From NCBI RefSeq assembly GCF_002940205.1, contig NZ_MDSK01000029.1, positions 1 through 58,243 on the forward strand: a stretch of DNA of 58,243 nt, written 5' to 3'. The translations under genes were made by a program, and so were the position numbers. This stretch comes from Xanthomonas arboricola pv. guizotiae (GTDB lineage: Bacteria; Pseudomonadota; Gammaproteobacteria; Xanthomonadales; Xanthomonadaceae). Within the stretch, counting starts at the first letter, position 1, and each line of letters starts with the position of its first letter. A model generated the notes under the pieces. It saw only the letters and a list, made by a program, of their open reading frames with translations, ran no database searches and was not told the DNA's origin. Below are positions 40,205-50,004 of this stretch, piece by piece.

Positions 40205-40370
40205 ATGCGGGCCTTTATTGCAAAGAGAAAAATTTATGTAGAATCTCTAGATAAGTTTGGCTAGAGGCAACACGCTGTTCGATTAACTCGAGCAGCGTGC
40301 TGTGTGTGTCAGTGAATAGCGAACGGTTATCTATCAGGTAAGAAATTATATGTCGCAGCGATCTGAATGC

Positions 40371-41396
40371 TTAGTTGATGGCTGCTGCGGTCTGATACAG
40401 GTTACGGATTGCTGACGTCCACTGAGGACCGAACGAGGCGTGGGTGAACTGCTTATAGGCAAATGAGGTCATGCCGACTTCGACGTCCTGCACGGGATCC
40501 TCGTCGGTCGAAACCCACGGTGAGCCGCTGACACCGGAGCGTGCGTCCCACTCCAGGCCTTCAATGGCATAGTCCTTGTTCATCCATGGGTTCGGCTCTG
40601 CTGTGCTGGTCACGCTGACAGGCGTGTTCCCATTGGCGCCAGGGTCGGTGTTGTAGCCAGTTACCCGATATTCGTTGTCGTCCTCCTGACCGTCAAAGCG
40701 AACGCCAGACGCTCCTACAGTATTCGACAAAGTGGCGCCAGAGAGCTTCATTGTCATGGGAGCTTGCACCTGGAAGAAGGCCGTATCGTAGTTCACGGAT
40801 CGCTCTGAGACCCAGCGATTATCGGCCGTGATGGTCGTCGCAGGCCAAACACCATAGGGGGCGGTACCGTTGTAGGCTGGCACGAACACCAAGTCCGACA
40901 CGAACTTGCCTGCTAGGGCAGAGACGCATCGCCCCGAGGTGGCTACGACGTTTCCGGAATCGGACACGACCGCGTTGCCAGTGCAGCGCTGGTCTACGCC
41001 GTTCGCCCGAAAGAAGACAACGCCGAGATGAGCTGCTGGGGAGAATCGTGGAACCGGCACTGACGGATCCGTCTTCGGCGTCGGCACCGGTCCTGTCACC
41101 ACCTTCAAACCTGCGCTCCGATTTTCACCACTGGCCAATGCCGAATTCTGCAACTCTGGCGGGTCGCCGTCGACCGGGTTGGCATCCACGAATGATGCGG
41201 AAACAGCAGCTTGCATCCGTCCGAGGGTCCAGTAGGAAGCACTCTCATCTCGCTGAGCAGTCGGAACAACGTGCTGCACGATGGTGCCGGCGGAGAGGTT
41301 GACCGAATTTGTGCTTGCAGACACGTCGGTAATCGCCAGGAAGGCTAGGACCGCGCAGGAAGTACGCAGGAATGTAATTTTCAGCATATATGTCAT
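40371..41396 (-). CDS. Secreted trypsin-fold protease homologue with altered catalytic His
   Basis: A 341-residue exported protein (signal peptide about 1-28, cut near VSASTN) with the layout of a V8/glutamyl-endopeptidase-like serine protease. The catalytic Asp (D204 in NYDTAFFQV) and Ser (S290 in GVSGSPW) are in place. At the histidine motif, usually TAGHC or TAAHC, the protein reads TSGRC, so His is Arg156 (codon CGA). Unless another residue substitutes, it should be proteolytically inactive. The two Cys at 138 and 157 could form the usual disulphide. Two start codons (41396, 41387) are possible; neither has a strong ribosome site. Confidence 0.8.
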   Translation of the reverse strand: MTYMLKITFLRTSCAVLAFLAITDVSASTNSVNLSAGTIVQHVVPTAQRDESASYWTLGRMQAAVSASFVDANPVDGDPPELQNSALASGENRSAGLKVVTGPVPTPKTDPSVPVPRFSPAAHLGVVFFRANGVDQRCTGNAVVSDSGNVVATSGRCVSALAGKFVSDLVFVPAYNGTAPYGVWPATTITADNRWVSERSVNYDTAFFQVQAPMTMKLSGATLSNTVGASGVRFDGQEDDNEYRVTGYNTDPGANGNTPVSVTSTAEPNPWMNKDYAIEGLEWDARSGVSGSPWVSTDEDPVQDVEVGMTSFAYKQFTHASFGPQWTSAIRNLYQTAAAIN

Positions 41397-41826
41397 TATT
41401 ATCTTGACCTGTATTTTTCGCTTGGAGTTGGGCGATTCAAGTGGATTAACTTAAATCATATAAAATAAACAATTTAAGATTAAATCGCAGCGCGTGCCCA
41501 TGTTTATGGATGATTTTCGTCGCTCCTGCCCTTGGCGCTACTTTTTTCTTTCGCGTGCAGATGCGATGCATTAGAATGCGTTCCCATCATGACCGTGATC
41601 CGCTTATTTGATTTTTTTTTTGCGAATGCAAGGGTGCGTGTGCGAAGTTTGCCACCATCCTCTGCCAAGGCGCGCGCTGGTGACGATGTTGGTATGTTGG
41701 TATTGGTGCCCAAGCAGAATTGCGTTGTCGCAATGTGTAGATCGAGAGTGCGCATCGTCACATGCTGTGGCCAGAGCGAGTTCCAGACTGGCTCACCCGC
41801 GTACCACGCGCATGTCAGGAATCGAA
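41397..41826. other. Intergenic region between the protease homologue and the stress-protein gene
   Basis: 430 bases, A+T-rich at the left (about 41440-41490) and with a ten-T run at 41612-41621. No gene is supported. It should contain divergent promoters for the two flanking genes, but I cannot place them with confidence. Confidence 0.4.
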
Positions 41827-42315
41827 ATGGCAGACACCAAAGAGCTGCAGGAAAAATTCTGGAAGGCGCTCAAATCAGATCGCACCGTGATGCTGGGCCT
41901 GGATGGTGTCGAAGACGGCCACGCGCGTCCGATGACCGCACAGATCGAAGGCGATAGCGGTGGGCCGATCTGGTTCTTTACATCCAAGGACAACGCGCTG
42001 ATCGCCATGCTGGGGCAGGGCCGCCGCGTCATTGGCGCCTTCAGCAGCAAGGGCCACGACTTGTTTGCCAGCATCAGCGGATCGCTGCGCGAAGACACCG
42101 ACCCGGCCATGGTCGACCGGTTGTGGAATCCATATGTCGCCGCGTGGTACGAAGGCGGCAAGACCGATCCGAACTTGGCGTTGCTGCGCCTGGATGCCGA
42201 CCATGCGCAGATCTGGCTCAACGAGTCGAGCCTGCTGGCAGGAATCAAGGTGTTGTTGGGCGTAGACCCGAAGAAGGATTATCAAGACAAGGTGGCGGAC
42301 GTTCCGCTGCGCTGA
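41827..42315 (+). CDS. General stress protein, FMN-binding split-barrel (pyridoxamine oxidase-like)
   Basis: A 162-residue cytoplasmic protein of the general-stress-protein 26 group within the pyridoxamine-phosphate-oxidase-like fold (RTVMLGLDGV, HARPMTAQI, PIWFFTSKDNALIAML). A Xanthomonas citri member of this group has been crystallised and binds flavin. The start at 41827 is set by CAGGA six bases upstream; an ATG five codons earlier (41812) lacks such a site. Core-like high G+C marks the return from the accessory region. It probably acts in redox or stress response; the reaction is undefined. Confidence 0.9.
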   Translation: MADTKELQEKFWKALKSDRTVMLGLDGVEDGHARPMTAQIEGDSGGPIWFFTSKDNALIAMLGQGRRVIGAFSSKGHDLFASISGSLREDTDPAMVDRLWNPYVAAWYEGGKTDPNLALLRLDADHAQIWLNESSLLAGIKVLLGVDPKKDYQDKVADVPLR

Positions 42316-42434
42316 AACCTGCCTCGCACACGCCACCGTCAAGGTGGCGTGCGCGCGCTGGTTGCGCGATCGGTACCGCTCACCGCTGTGCGACGGCCGC
42401 GTTGCAATGCTGGCCCGCCAAGCGGAGCGCGCCG

Positions 42435-43316
42435 ATGCGCGTGCATCACCTCAATTGCATCTCCACCTGCCCGCTCGGCGGCCATCTTATGGACGGCCGT
42501 ACGCCGGGTCTCCTGGATCGCGGCCATCTGTGTTGCCATTGCTTGCTGGTGGAAACCAGCGCCGGGTTGGTGCTGATCGATACCGGTTTCGGCCTGCGCG
42601 ATGTGGCCGAGCCACGCGCGCGTCTGAGTCGATTTTTTCTGGCGCTGGTCAAGCCAGACTTGCGCGAGGACATGACCGCAATCCGGCATATACAACGGCT
42701 CGGGCTGGATCCGCGCGATGTGCGGCACATCGTGCTGACCCATCTGGATTTCGACCACGCCGGCGGGCTGGACGATTTTCCGCATGCGCGCGTGCACCTG
42801 ATGACGAGCGAGCGCGATGCCGCACTGGCACAGCGTACTTGGATGGATCGCCAGCGCTTTCGTCCGCAACAGTGGTCTACGCGCGGGCAGTGGCGCACCT
42901 ACGATGGCGCAGCAGGCGAGCACTGGATGGGGCTGGAGTGCGTGCGCGACCTGCATGGACTACCGCCAGAACTGCTGATGGTGCCGCTTCCCGGCCACAC
43001 CCTGGGTCATGCCGCGGTTGCGGTGCATACGCCGGAGCGATGGCTGCTGCTGGCAGGTGATGCATATTTCTTCCATCGCGAAATGGATGCAGATGCGCCT
43101 TACTGCACGCCAGGGCTGCGTGCTTACCAATGGATGCTGGAAAAGGACCGGACTGCGCGCTTGACCAACCAGCAGCGTCTGCGCGCTCTACGGCAACAGC
43201 ACGGCGGTGAGGTGGAGGTGTTCTGTTCGCACGATGTAAGCGAGTTCGAGCGCGTTGCCGGGCAGCCGGCCCGACTGCCAAGCGGCGCCTTGCTGCACGC
43301 ACCCACGCCACAGTGA
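42435..43316 (+). CDS. Metallo-beta-lactamase-fold hydrolase, lactonase-like
   Basis: A 293-residue hydrolase of the metallo-beta-lactamase superfamily. Metal ligands are visible in order: H103-x-D105-x-D107-H108 (LTHLDFDHAGG), a later His (PLPGHTLGH), Asp (LLAGDAYF) and the distal His (FCSHDVSEF). The N-terminal part (LVLIDTGFG) and length resemble the AttM/AiiA-like N-acyl-homoserine-lactonase group. The motif is HxDxDH in place of HxHxDH, so one zinc ligand is Asp. GGAG seven bases before the ATG supports the start. The substrate cannot be named from sequence. Confidence 0.87.
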   Translation: MRVHHLNCISTCPLGGHLMDGRTPGLLDRGHLCCHCLLVETSAGLVLIDTGFGLRDVAEPRARLSRFFLALVKPDLREDMTAIRHIQRLGLDPRDVRHIVLTHLDFDHAGGLDDFPHARVHLMTSERDAALAQRTWMDRQRFRPQQWSTRGQWRTYDGAAGEHWMGLECVRDLHGLPPELLMVPLPGHTLGHAAVAVHTPERWLLLAGDAYFFHREMDADAPYCTPGLRAYQWMLEKDRTARLTNQQRLRALRQQHGGEVEVFCSHDVSEFERVAGQPARLPSGALLHAPTPQ

Positions 43317-43409
43317 TCTGCGCTTCACCGCGCGCCAACGCACCGCAGCGCGATGATCTGCCACCGGCACAGCGCGTTTGCGTGATGACGCCATTCCAGG
43401 AGATCGAAC

Positions 43410-43700
43410 ATGCAGCAAATTGAAATTGGCCAGATGGTGTTTCTACGCGATGGCGAGGTCGGCGTCGGTGCCATCCGCGACATTCGCAACGAGGGGGCCG
43501 AGCTGGTCATCAATATCGAAAACGGCGGCGACTTCGTGCTGCCTGCATCGGTGGTGCGTGATGTGCATTCGGGAAAGGTGATGCTGGATGTCGACAAGCT
43601 TCCCGATGATGTACGCAATGCCCTGCGTCATCCGCATGACAACGAGCTGCAGACCAGCTCCTATGCCGCCAGCAATATGCAGGATGGGGCATTGAAATAA
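43410..43700 (+). CDS. Small conserved protein, PRC-barrel/DUF2171-like
   Basis: A 96-residue cytoplasmic protein preceded by AGGAG seven bases before its ATG. A short beta-rich start (IGQMVFLRDGEVGVGAIRDI) and VLPASVVRDVHSGKVMLDV with DKLPDDVRNAL resemble small PRC-barrel or DUF2171-type proteins, whose role is unknown. It stands alone 93 bases after the lactonase-like gene. The family call is tentative. Confidence 0.7.
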   Translation: MQQIEIGQMVFLRDGEVGVGAIRDIRNEGAELVINIENGGDFVLPASVVRDVHSGKVMLDVDKLPDDVRNALRHPHDNELQTSSYAASNMQDGALK

Positions 43701-43751
43701 CGGAGTGATTGCTGAGCGGTGTCGATTCCGGGTCCGCACACGCCGCGCAGG

Positions 43752-44567
43752 TCACTCCGGCAGCAAGAACGTGCGCGGCGCAACATCGGCAGGGCCTGCC
43801 AACAATGCAGGTTGCTCGGCTTCGTCTTTCAGCTGCACGCCAGAGAGTTTGCGGCGGAATGCCTCGCGCAGCAGATACCCCAGTTTGTGGGTCGCCTCGG
43901 CGTAGCTCAGTCCTTCGGCGCGAATGTTGGAAATGCAGTTGCGCGCTGCATCGGTGAGCCCGACGCGGGGCGTGTAGGTGAGATACAGGCCCAGGCTGTC
44001 GGGCGAGCTCAGGCCCGGCCGTTCGCCGATCAGCACGATCACGGCACGCGCGTCGAGCAGCTCGCCGACCTCATCGCCGATCGCCACGCGCCCTTGTCTC
44101 ACCAATACCACCGGGGCGAGTGACCAACCTTCTTGCGACGCCAGTGCGTCGATCTGGTCGAGCATGCGCGCCGCATGCCGATGCACGGCCAGCGCGGACA
44201 GCCCGTCAGCGACCACCACCGCAACGTCATGTTTACCGCCATGCACGGCCGTGAGGCCGCGTAGCTGGGCGGCGGCTTCCTCGGCAAGGCGCCGTCCCAG
44301 ATCCGGACGTTGCAGATACTGATGACGATCGGCCGCAGCGCTTTGGAGCAAGATGCTGCTGCGCCCGCGTTGCTCCAGCGCGGCCTGAAGCGGTGCCGGG
44401 TCGAATGCCAGATGCACCGCATCGCGTGCCTGCGCATGCGCCAGTTGGAACTCCAGGTGTGCGTCCGTCGGCAGACTGGTCCCCACCCGGCCTAGCGCAA
44501 TGCGCGCGGGGGTCAGTTGGCGCAGTTGCGCCCAGGCATCGCGTGGCGGTCTGGAGGGCGCGCTCAT
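43752..44567 (-). CDS. eutC: Ethanolamine ammonia-lyase, small subunit
   Basis: A 271-residue light subunit of the adenosylcobalamin-dependent lyase that converts ethanolamine to acetaldehyde and ammonia. Diagnostic segments are [38 protein letters not shown] and the C-terminal [14 protein letters not shown]. Length is slightly below the enterobacterial subunit. It overlaps eutB by four bases (ATGA), implying coupled translation with its partner. It is the last gene of a three-gene operon that lacks microcompartment genes. Confidence 0.95.
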   Translation of the reverse strand: MSAPSRPPRDAWAQLRQLTPARIALGRVGTSLPTDAHLEFQLAHAQARDAVHLAFDPAPLQAALEQRGRSSILLQSAAADRHQYLQRPDLGRRLAEEAAAQLRGLTAVHGGKHDVAVVVADGLSALAVHRHAARMLDQIDALASQEGWSLAPVVLVRQGRVAIGDEVGELLDARAVIVLIGERPGLSSPDSLGLYLTYTPRVGLTDAARNCISNIRAEGLSYAEATHKLGYLLREAFRRKLSGVQLKDEAEQPALLAGPADVAPRTFLLPE

Positions 44568-45973
44568 GGCGTCGTTCTACCGCTGACCTGTGCCAATGCA
44601 CGCCGAAATGGCGCCGGTACTTCGCTGCCAAGTTCGAAGCGACCATCGCGCAGCTGCAGGATGTCGTGCTGCTCCAGCCACTGTTCGAACTCGGGCGCAG
44701 CGCGCAGGCCGAGCGCCTGGCGCGCATACAGCGCATCGTGAAACGAGGTGGTCTGGTAGTTGAGCATCACATCGTCGGAGCCGGGAATGCCCATGATGAA
44801 GTTGATTCCAGCGCTGCCGAGCAGGGTCAGCAGCACGTCCATGTCGTCCTGGTCGGCTTCGGCATGATTGGTGTAGCAGATGTCGCAGCCCATCGGCACG
44901 CCGAGCAGCTTGCCGCAGAAGTGATCCTCCAGCCCGGCACGGATGATCTGCTTGCCGTCGTAGAGATATTCCGGGCCGATGAAGCCCACCACGGTGTTCA
45001 CCAGCAGCGGCTTGAACTGCCGCGCCACGGCATAGGCGCGCACTTCGCAGGTCTGCTGATCGACACCATGATGCGCATTGGCCGACAACGCGCTGCCCTG
45101 GCCGGTCTCGAAATACATCACGTTGTCGCCGACCCTGCCGCGCCGCAGCGACATCCCGGCGTCATGGCCTTCCTGCAGCAGCGCCAGATTGATGCCGAAG
45201 CTGGCATTGGCCGCTTCGGTGCCGGCGATCGACTGGAACACCAGGTCCACCGGCGCGCCGCGGTTGATCGCGTCGATGGTGGTGGTGATGTGCGCCAGCA
45301 CGCAGGACTGCGTGGGGATCTGGTAGCCGGTGATCACCGCATCGAGCATGCGCAGCAACGCGGTGGCGGCGGCCAGGCTGTCGCTGGCAGGATTGATGCC
45401 GATCACCGCATCGCCATTGCCGTACAACAGGCCATCGAGCACGCTGGCGGCGATGCCGGTGGCATCGTCGGTAGGGTGGTTGGGCTGCAGGCGCGTGGAC
45501 AGACGGCCACGCAAGCCCAGCGTATTGCGAAAGCGCGTGACCACCCGCGTCTTCTGCGCGACCAGGATCAGGTCCTGCACGCGCATCAGCTTCGAGACCG
45601 CCGCCACCATCTCCGGCGTCAGTCCGGGCGCCAGTGCGGCCAGTGCCGCTTCGTCGGCCTGCGCACTCAACAGCCAATCGCGAAAGCCGCCGACGGTGAG
45701 ATGCGCCACCGTGGCAAATGCGGCCACATCGTGCTGGTCGACGATCAGGCGGGTGACCTCGTCCGATTCGTACGGCACCACCGCTTCGTCGAGGAAGTGA
45801 CGCAGCGGCAGGTCCGCCAGCGCCATCTGCGCGGCCACCCGCTGCAGCCCGGAGTCGGCGGCGAGCCCGGCCAGTTGGTCGCCCGAGCGCGGCGGCGTGG
45901 CCTTGGCCAGCAAGGTCTTGAGATCGGCAAACTGGAAGCGCTCGCCGCCGGCGCTAAACGCGAACCCGCTCAT
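44564..45973 (-). CDS. eutB: Ethanolamine ammonia-lyase, large subunit
   Basis: Catalytic subunit of 469 residues (E. coli EutB is about 453) with the active-site TIM barrel: [62 protein letters not shown] and [14 protein letters not shown]. The start [10 protein letters not shown] is coupled to the permease stop (ATGA overlap); the open frame extends about 170 codons upstream only because it runs antiframe through the permease gene. Acts with EutC and B12 in the cytoplasm; acetaldehyde would be oxidised by enzymes encoded elsewhere. Confidence 0.96.
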   Translation of the reverse strand: MSGFAFSAGGERFQFADLKTLLAKATPPRSGDQLAGLAADSGLQRVAAQMALADLPLRHFLDEAVVPYESDEVTRLIVDQHDVAAFATVAHLTVGGFRDWLLSAQADEAALAALAPGLTPEMVAAVSKLMRVQDLILVAQKTRVVTRFRNTLGLRGRLSTRLQPNHPTDDATGIAASVLDGLLYGNGDAVIGINPASDSLAAATALLRMLDAVITGYQIPTQSCVLAHITTTIDAINRGAPVDLVFQSIAGTEAANASFGINLALLQEGHDAGMSLRRGRVGDNVMYFETGQGSALSANAHHGVDQQTCEVRAYAVARQFKPLLVNTVVGFIGPEYLYDGKQIIRAGLEDHFCGKLLGVPMGCDICYTNHAEADQDDMDVLLTLLGSAGINFIMGIPGSDDVMLNYQTTSFHDALYARQALGLRAAPEFEQWLEQHDILQLRDGRFELGSEVPAPFRRALAQVSGRTTP

Positions 45974-47325
45974 CTGGCACTGGCCGCAGGCGTGGCCTGG
46001 CCGCGCAAGCTCAGCACGCAACACAGCCCGCCGAACAGCAGCAGGCCCACGAAGATCAGCGCCACGATCGGGTTGAACCAGACCATCGCCACCAGACACA
46101 CCAGCGCCAGCAGCAGCGCGATTGCCGGCACCAGCGGATAACCCGGCGCGCGAAAGCTGCGCTCCAGCCCGGGTTCGGCGCGGCGCAGCTTGAACAGGCT
46201 GAGCATGCTCATCACATACATCACGATCGCGCCGAACACCGACATGGTGATCATCGCCGCGGTCAGCGACATGCCCTGGATCTTGACCACGCTGTCGCTG
46301 CAGATCGCGGCGATGCCGATCGCGCCGCCGGCAAGAATCGCGCGATGCGGCGTGCGAAAGCGCGACAGCCTGGCCAGCCCGTGCGGCAGGAACCCGGCAC
46401 GCGCCAGCGCGAAGAACTGCCGCGAATAGCCCAGGATGATGCCGTGGAAGCTGGCCACCAGGCCGAACAGGCCGATCCACACCAGCATATGCAGCCAGGT
46501 CGAGCTGTTGCCGACCACCGCCTTCATCGCCTGCGGCAACGGGTCGTTGATGTTGGAGAGCTGACGCCAGTCGCCGACCCCGCCCGCAAACACCATCACG
46601 CCCAGCGCCAGCACCACCAGGGTGAGGATGCCGGCGATGTAGGCGCGCGGAATCGTGCGCTTGGGGTCCTTGGCCTCCTCGGCCGCCATCGCCGCGCCCT
46701 CGATCGCCAGAAAGAACCAGATCGCAAACGGAATCGCGGCAAAGATGCCGGAAATGGCGGCCGGGCCGAATACATCGCTACCGGCCCAGCCATTGGCGGC
46801 AAAGCGCGCAACGCTGAACCCGGGTGCCACCACGCCCATGAACACCAGCAGCTCGATCACCGCCAGCAAGGTCACGATCAGCTCGAAGGTGGCGGCGATC
46901 GCCACGCCGACGATGTTCAAGCCCATGAAGATCGCATACGCGCCGATTGCGGCGATGCGCGGGTCCAGGGTCGGGAACTGCACATTGAGATAGGCGCCGA
47001 TCGCCATCGCGATGGCCGGCGGCGCGAACACGAATTCGATCAGCGTGGCCAGGCCCGCCAGCATGCCGCCGTAGGTCCCGAACGCGCGCAGGCTGTAGGC
47101 GAACGGCCCACCCGCATTGGGGATGGCGGTGGTCAGCTCGGTAAAGCTGAAGATGAAGCAGGTGTACATCACCGCGACCAGCAGCGTGGTCACCAGAAAA
47201 CCCAGCGTGCCGGCGGTGCCCCAGCCGTAGCTCCAGCCGAAATACTCGCCGGAAATCACCAGACCCACGGCGATCCCCCACAGTTGCCAGGTGCCCAGGG
47301 TGGGTTTGAGTTGCTCGTTGCGCAT
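45970..47325 (-). CDS. eat: Ethanolamine permease (APC family)
   Basis: A 451-residue transporter with about 12 membrane segments and the family motifs GIAVGLVISGEYFGWSYG and TTAIPNAGGPFAYSLRAFG. Together with eutBC downstream this gives uptake and deamination of ethanolamine. Two ATGs compete: AGGAG abuts the first (47334) with no spacer, but sits nine bases before the second (47325, MRNEQLKP), so I choose the second. First gene of the operon; a GGTCCGG / CCGGACC inverted repeat at 47366-47389 lies about 40 bases upstream and may be an operator. Confidence 0.93.
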   Translation of the reverse strand: MRNEQLKPTLGTWQLWGIAVGLVISGEYFGWSYGWGTAGTLGFLVTTLLVAVMYTCFIFSFTELTTAIPNAGGPFAYSLRAFGTYGGMLAGLATLIEFVFAPPAIAMAIGAYLNVQFPTLDPRIAAIGAYAIFMGLNIVGVAIAATFELIVTLLAVIELLVFMGVVAPGFSVARFAANGWAGSDVFGPAAISGIFAAIPFAIWFFLAIEGAAMAAEEAKDPKRTIPRAYIAGILTLVVLALGVMVFAGGVGDWRQLSNINDPLPQAMKAVVGNSSTWLHMLVWIGLFGLVASFHGIILGYSRQFFALARAGFLPHGLARLSRFRTPHRAILAGGAIGIAAICSDSVVKIQGMSLTAAMITMSVFGAIVMYVMSMLSLFKLRRAEPGLERSFRAPGYPLVPAIALLLALVCLVAMVWFNPIVALIFVGLLLFGGLCCVLSLRGQATPAASAR

Positions 47326-47365
47326 GTCGCACATCTCCTGCGGTCGGGGGAGGGGAGATGACGCA

Positions 47366-47389
47366 GGTCCGGCGGCTAGGCACCGGACC
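47366..47389. promoter_or_regulatory. Inverted repeat upstream of the ethanolamine operon
   Basis: Perfect seven-base arms GGTCCGG / CCGGACC with a 10-base centre, about 40 bases before the chosen permease start. It could be an operator or a leader hairpin; there is no T-run. Confidence 0.35.
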
Positions 47390-47543
47390 GACGGCCAGTG
47401 ACCGATCGTCCACCGATGCCTGGCGAGGATCGACGGTCGTCCCGGTTATACCCCAAAGCCCTGCGGCGAACACAAGCGCAACGGGTGGGTCGCAGACACC
47501 ATGCCGCCGCGCGCCGGCCCTGCCGGCACACCGCGCGCGCTAG

Positions 47544-48383
47544 CTATTTGCTGCGCTCAAGCACCAGCAGCGGATCGATGCGCACATCGAACCAGTTCAT
47601 CCCCCAATGCAGATGCGGCCCGGTCGCGCGCCCGGTGGCACCCACCGCCGCGATCACCTGGCCTTGCTCCACCCGGTCGCCCACCTTCACGTCGATGCGC
47701 GACAGGTGCAGAAAATTCGAGCTCACCCCGAAGCCGTGGTCCAGCAATACGGTGCCGCCGGTCAGATACAGGTCCGGCGCGGCAAAGGTCACCACGCCGG
47801 CAGCCGGCGCCTTGACCGGCGTGCCGGTGGGCACGGCGATGTCCATGCCCGAGTGGCCGGCACCGGGCTGGCCGTTGTAGACGCGCGCATTGCCGAAGCG
47901 CCCGCTGATGCGGCCCTGCACCGGCCAGATGAAGGCCTGGGCAAAATCGGTGCGGGCATCGTCGCGGTCGCGCGCGGCGGTGACCTGCGCCTGCTCGCGC
48001 TTGATCCGCTCGGCGATCGCCGCAGGCGGATTGACCGTCTTGGGCGGCACGCCATTGACGCGCTCCACCGGCCAGTCGCGCGGCGTCACTGCGATGCTGG
48101 CGGTCTGCCTGCTGCCATCGGGCCGGGTGATCTGCACCTGCAACGGGCCGCTGGCATCGCGGCCGATACCGAACACCACGCTGCCATAGCCGCTGACCCG
48201 CAAGCTGCGGCCGGCGTACTGCACCTGGCTGCCCGCAGGCACCTTGCCGATCACCAGCGCACCCTGCGAAGCGCTTTGCGGAAATACCACCTCCACGGCG
48301 TCGGCAGACTGCGCAGCGACGCTGCCGGCAGCGAGCGAGAGCGGCGCCAGCGCAAGCCAGGCGCCAACCAGGGCTGCGCGCAT
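47544..48383 (-). CDS. Secreted M23-family peptidoglycan endopeptidase
   Basis: A 279-residue exported protein with signal peptide about 1-24 (cut near VAAQS). A beta-rich middle domain (about 30-130) leads to a C-terminal LytM/M23 domain with the zinc motifs GHSGMDIAVPTGTPV and GPHLHWGM. All zinc ligands appear present, so it is probably an active cell-wall hydrolase. It follows the dihydroorotase gene with a one-base overlap of stop and start (TGATG). The frame is open far upstream but only by running through that gene. Confidence 0.93.
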   Translation of the reverse strand: MRAALVGAWLALAPLSLAAGSVAAQSADAVEVVFPQSASQGALVIGKVPAGSQVQYAGRSLRVSGYGSVVFGIGRDASGPLQVQITRPDGSRQTASIAVTPRDWPVERVNGVPPKTVNPPAAIAERIKREQAQVTAARDRDDARTDFAQAFIWPVQGRISGRFGNARVYNGQPGAGHSGMDIAVPTGTPVKAPAAGVVTFAAPDLYLTGGTVLLDHGFGVSSNFLHLSRIDVKVGDRVEQGQVIAAVGATGRATGPHLHWGMNWFDVRIDPLLVLERSK

Positions 48384-49732
48384 CAGCGGTCGAAGGTCAG
48401 GCGTTGACCGGCGGCAGCGCCAATCAATTGTTCGCCATCCCACACCTGCTGGCCGTTGACCCAGGTCGCGGCGATGCGCGAGCGGAACGTGGTGCCTTCG
48501 AACGGCGACCAGCCGCACTTGGACAGCACCTGCTCGCGCTTCACGGTGAACGGGGTGTTGTCGATCAACACCAGGTCGGCGAAATAGCCTTCGCGCAGGA
48601 AGCCGCGCTCTTCCACATCGAACAGCTGCGCCGGCGCATGCGCAAACTTCTGCACGATGCGGGTGATCGGCAGCTTGCCCTCGTGCACCAGCTCCAGCGC
48701 GGCCACCAGCGCGTACTGCACCAGCGGCAGGCCGGAGGGCGCCTGGGCGTAGGGCTTCTGCTTTTCTTCCCAGGTATGCGGGGCGTGGTCGGTAGCGAGC
48801 ACGTCGATGACGTCCTCGGCCAGCGCCTGGATCAATGCCAGGCGGTCGTCGGCGTCCTTGATCGCGGGGTTGCACTTGATCAGGTTGCCCAGCCGCGCGT
48901 AATCGCTGCGGTCGAAGCGCAGGAAGTGGATGCAGGTCTCGGCGGTGATGCGCTTGCGCAGCTTGCCCTCGGCATCGACCAGCGGGCCGGCTTCGAACAG
49001 CACCAGCTCGTCGGCGGTGGAGATATGCAGCACGTGCAGGCGGGTGTTGTGCTTGCGCGCCAGCGACACCGCCAGCAGCGAGGACTTCAGGCAAGCCTCG
49101 CGCGAGCGGATGTCCGGATGCATCTCCGGGCTCAACGCGTCACCGTATTGTTCCTTGTACTGCGCCAGCGTCGCATCGATGGTGGGGGTGTCTTCGCAGT
49201 GGGTAATGATCGGCGTCGGCGCGTCGCGGAAGATCGCATCCAGCGTCTCGGGGTTGTCGACCAGCATGTTGCCGGTGGAGGCGCCCATGAACACCTTGAT
49301 GCCCGGTGCGGTCTTCGGGTCCAGCGTCTGGATCGCGGCCAGATTGTCGTTGCTGGCGCCCATGTAGAAGCCGTAGTTGGCCCAGGCGCGCCCGGCCGCC
49401 GCGTCGTACTTGGCCTGCAGCGCGGCCGCGTCCAGGGTCGGCGGATTGGTGTTGGGCATGTCCATGAAGCTGGTCAGGCCACCGGCCACCGCGGCGCCGG
49501 ATTCGGTCGCGATATCGCCCTTGTGGGTCAGGCCCGGCTCGCGGAAGTGCACCTGGTCGTCGATCATGCCCGGCAGCACCCAGCGTCCGGCCGCGTCCAC
49601 GACGGTGTCGCCTGCGGCTGGGGCGATCTTGCTGGCGATCTTGGCGATGCGTCCAGCGTCGATCAGCAGATCGGCGTCGAATTCCTTGCCTTCATTGACC
49701 AGGCGGGCGTTGACGATGAGGGTTCGGCTCAT
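48383..49732 (-). CDS. pyrC: Dihydroorotase (amidohydrolase), variant metal-site motif
   Basis: A 449-residue amidohydrolase that cyclises carbamoyl-aspartate to dihydroorotate in pyrimidine synthesis. Visible: the N-terminal metal motif [12 protein letters not shown], the carboxylated-Lys strand GIKVFMGAS, His ligands in THCED and HVLHIST, and the catalytic Asp in ATDHAPH. The usual DxHxHFREPG has its first His replaced by Gln, a feature I associate with a subgroup also present in Bacteroidetes. The start ([15 protein letters not shown]) overlaps the yidD stop by four bases. Hydantoinase-like activity is the main alternative. Confidence 0.9.
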   Translation of the reverse strand: MSRTLIVNARLVNEGKEFDADLLIDAGRIAKIASKIAPAAGDTVVDAAGRWVLPGMIDDQVHFREPGLTHKGDIATESGAAVAGGLTSFMDMPNTNPPTLDAAALQAKYDAAAGRAWANYGFYMGASNDNLAAIQTLDPKTAPGIKVFMGASTGNMLVDNPETLDAIFRDAPTPIITHCEDTPTIDATLAQYKEQYGDALSPEMHPDIRSREACLKSSLLAVSLARKHNTRLHVLHISTADELVLFEAGPLVDAEGKLRKRITAETCIHFLRFDRSDYARLGNLIKCNPAIKDADDRLALIQALAEDVIDVLATDHAPHTWEEKQKPYAQAPSGLPLVQYALVAALELVHEGKLPITRIVQKFAHAPAQLFDVEERGFLREGYFADLVLIDNTPFTVKREQVLSKCGWSPFEGTTFRSRIAATWVNGQQVWDGEQLIGAAAGQRLTFDR

Positions 49733-50004
49733 GGATGAGGTCCTTTGCAACTGCAGGAAGGGGAAACGGGCGAGGACCCGGACGCGGGCGCGTCGGGGAC
49801 GGGATCGAACCCGCCCGGATGAAAGGGATGGCAGCGGCCGAGCCGGCGTGCGGCCAGCCAGCAACCGCGCAGCGGGCCGAAGCGGCCGATCGCGGTCATC
49901 GCGTATTCCGAGCAACTGGGCGCAAAACGGCAGCGCGGCCCCAGCAGGGGGCTGATGAACCGCTTGTAGAAGCGCAGCAGCGCGATGAGCAGGCGTGAGA
50001 TCAC
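49729..50004 (-). CDS. yidD: Membrane protein insertion efficiency factor YidD
   Basis: A 91-residue amphipathic protein that assists the YidC insertase at the inner membrane. The signature [19 protein letters not shown] and [11 protein letters not shown] is intact. GTG at 50004 gives the family-typical start [15 protein letters not shown]; another GTG six codons upstream (50022) is possible, and neither has a clear ribosome site. Its usual home is between rnpA and yidC; here it is instead coupled to dihydroorotase by a four-base overlap. Confidence 0.92.
   Translation of the reverse strand: MISRLLIALLRFYKRFISPLLGPRCRFAPSCSEYAMTAIGRFGPLRGCWLAARRLGRCHPFHPGGFDPVPDAPASGSSPVSPSCSCKGPHP

Noticed and set aside
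44564..46480. Extended N terminus of eutB starting at 46480
   Set aside because: The extra 170 codons run in another frame through the permease gene. The ATG at 45973 overlaps the permease stop as expected for coupled genes.
47544..49094. Extended N terminus of the M23 peptidase reaching into dihydroorotase
   Set aside because: The upstream part is the wrong frame of the dihydroorotase gene. The start at 48383 opens a proper signal peptide.
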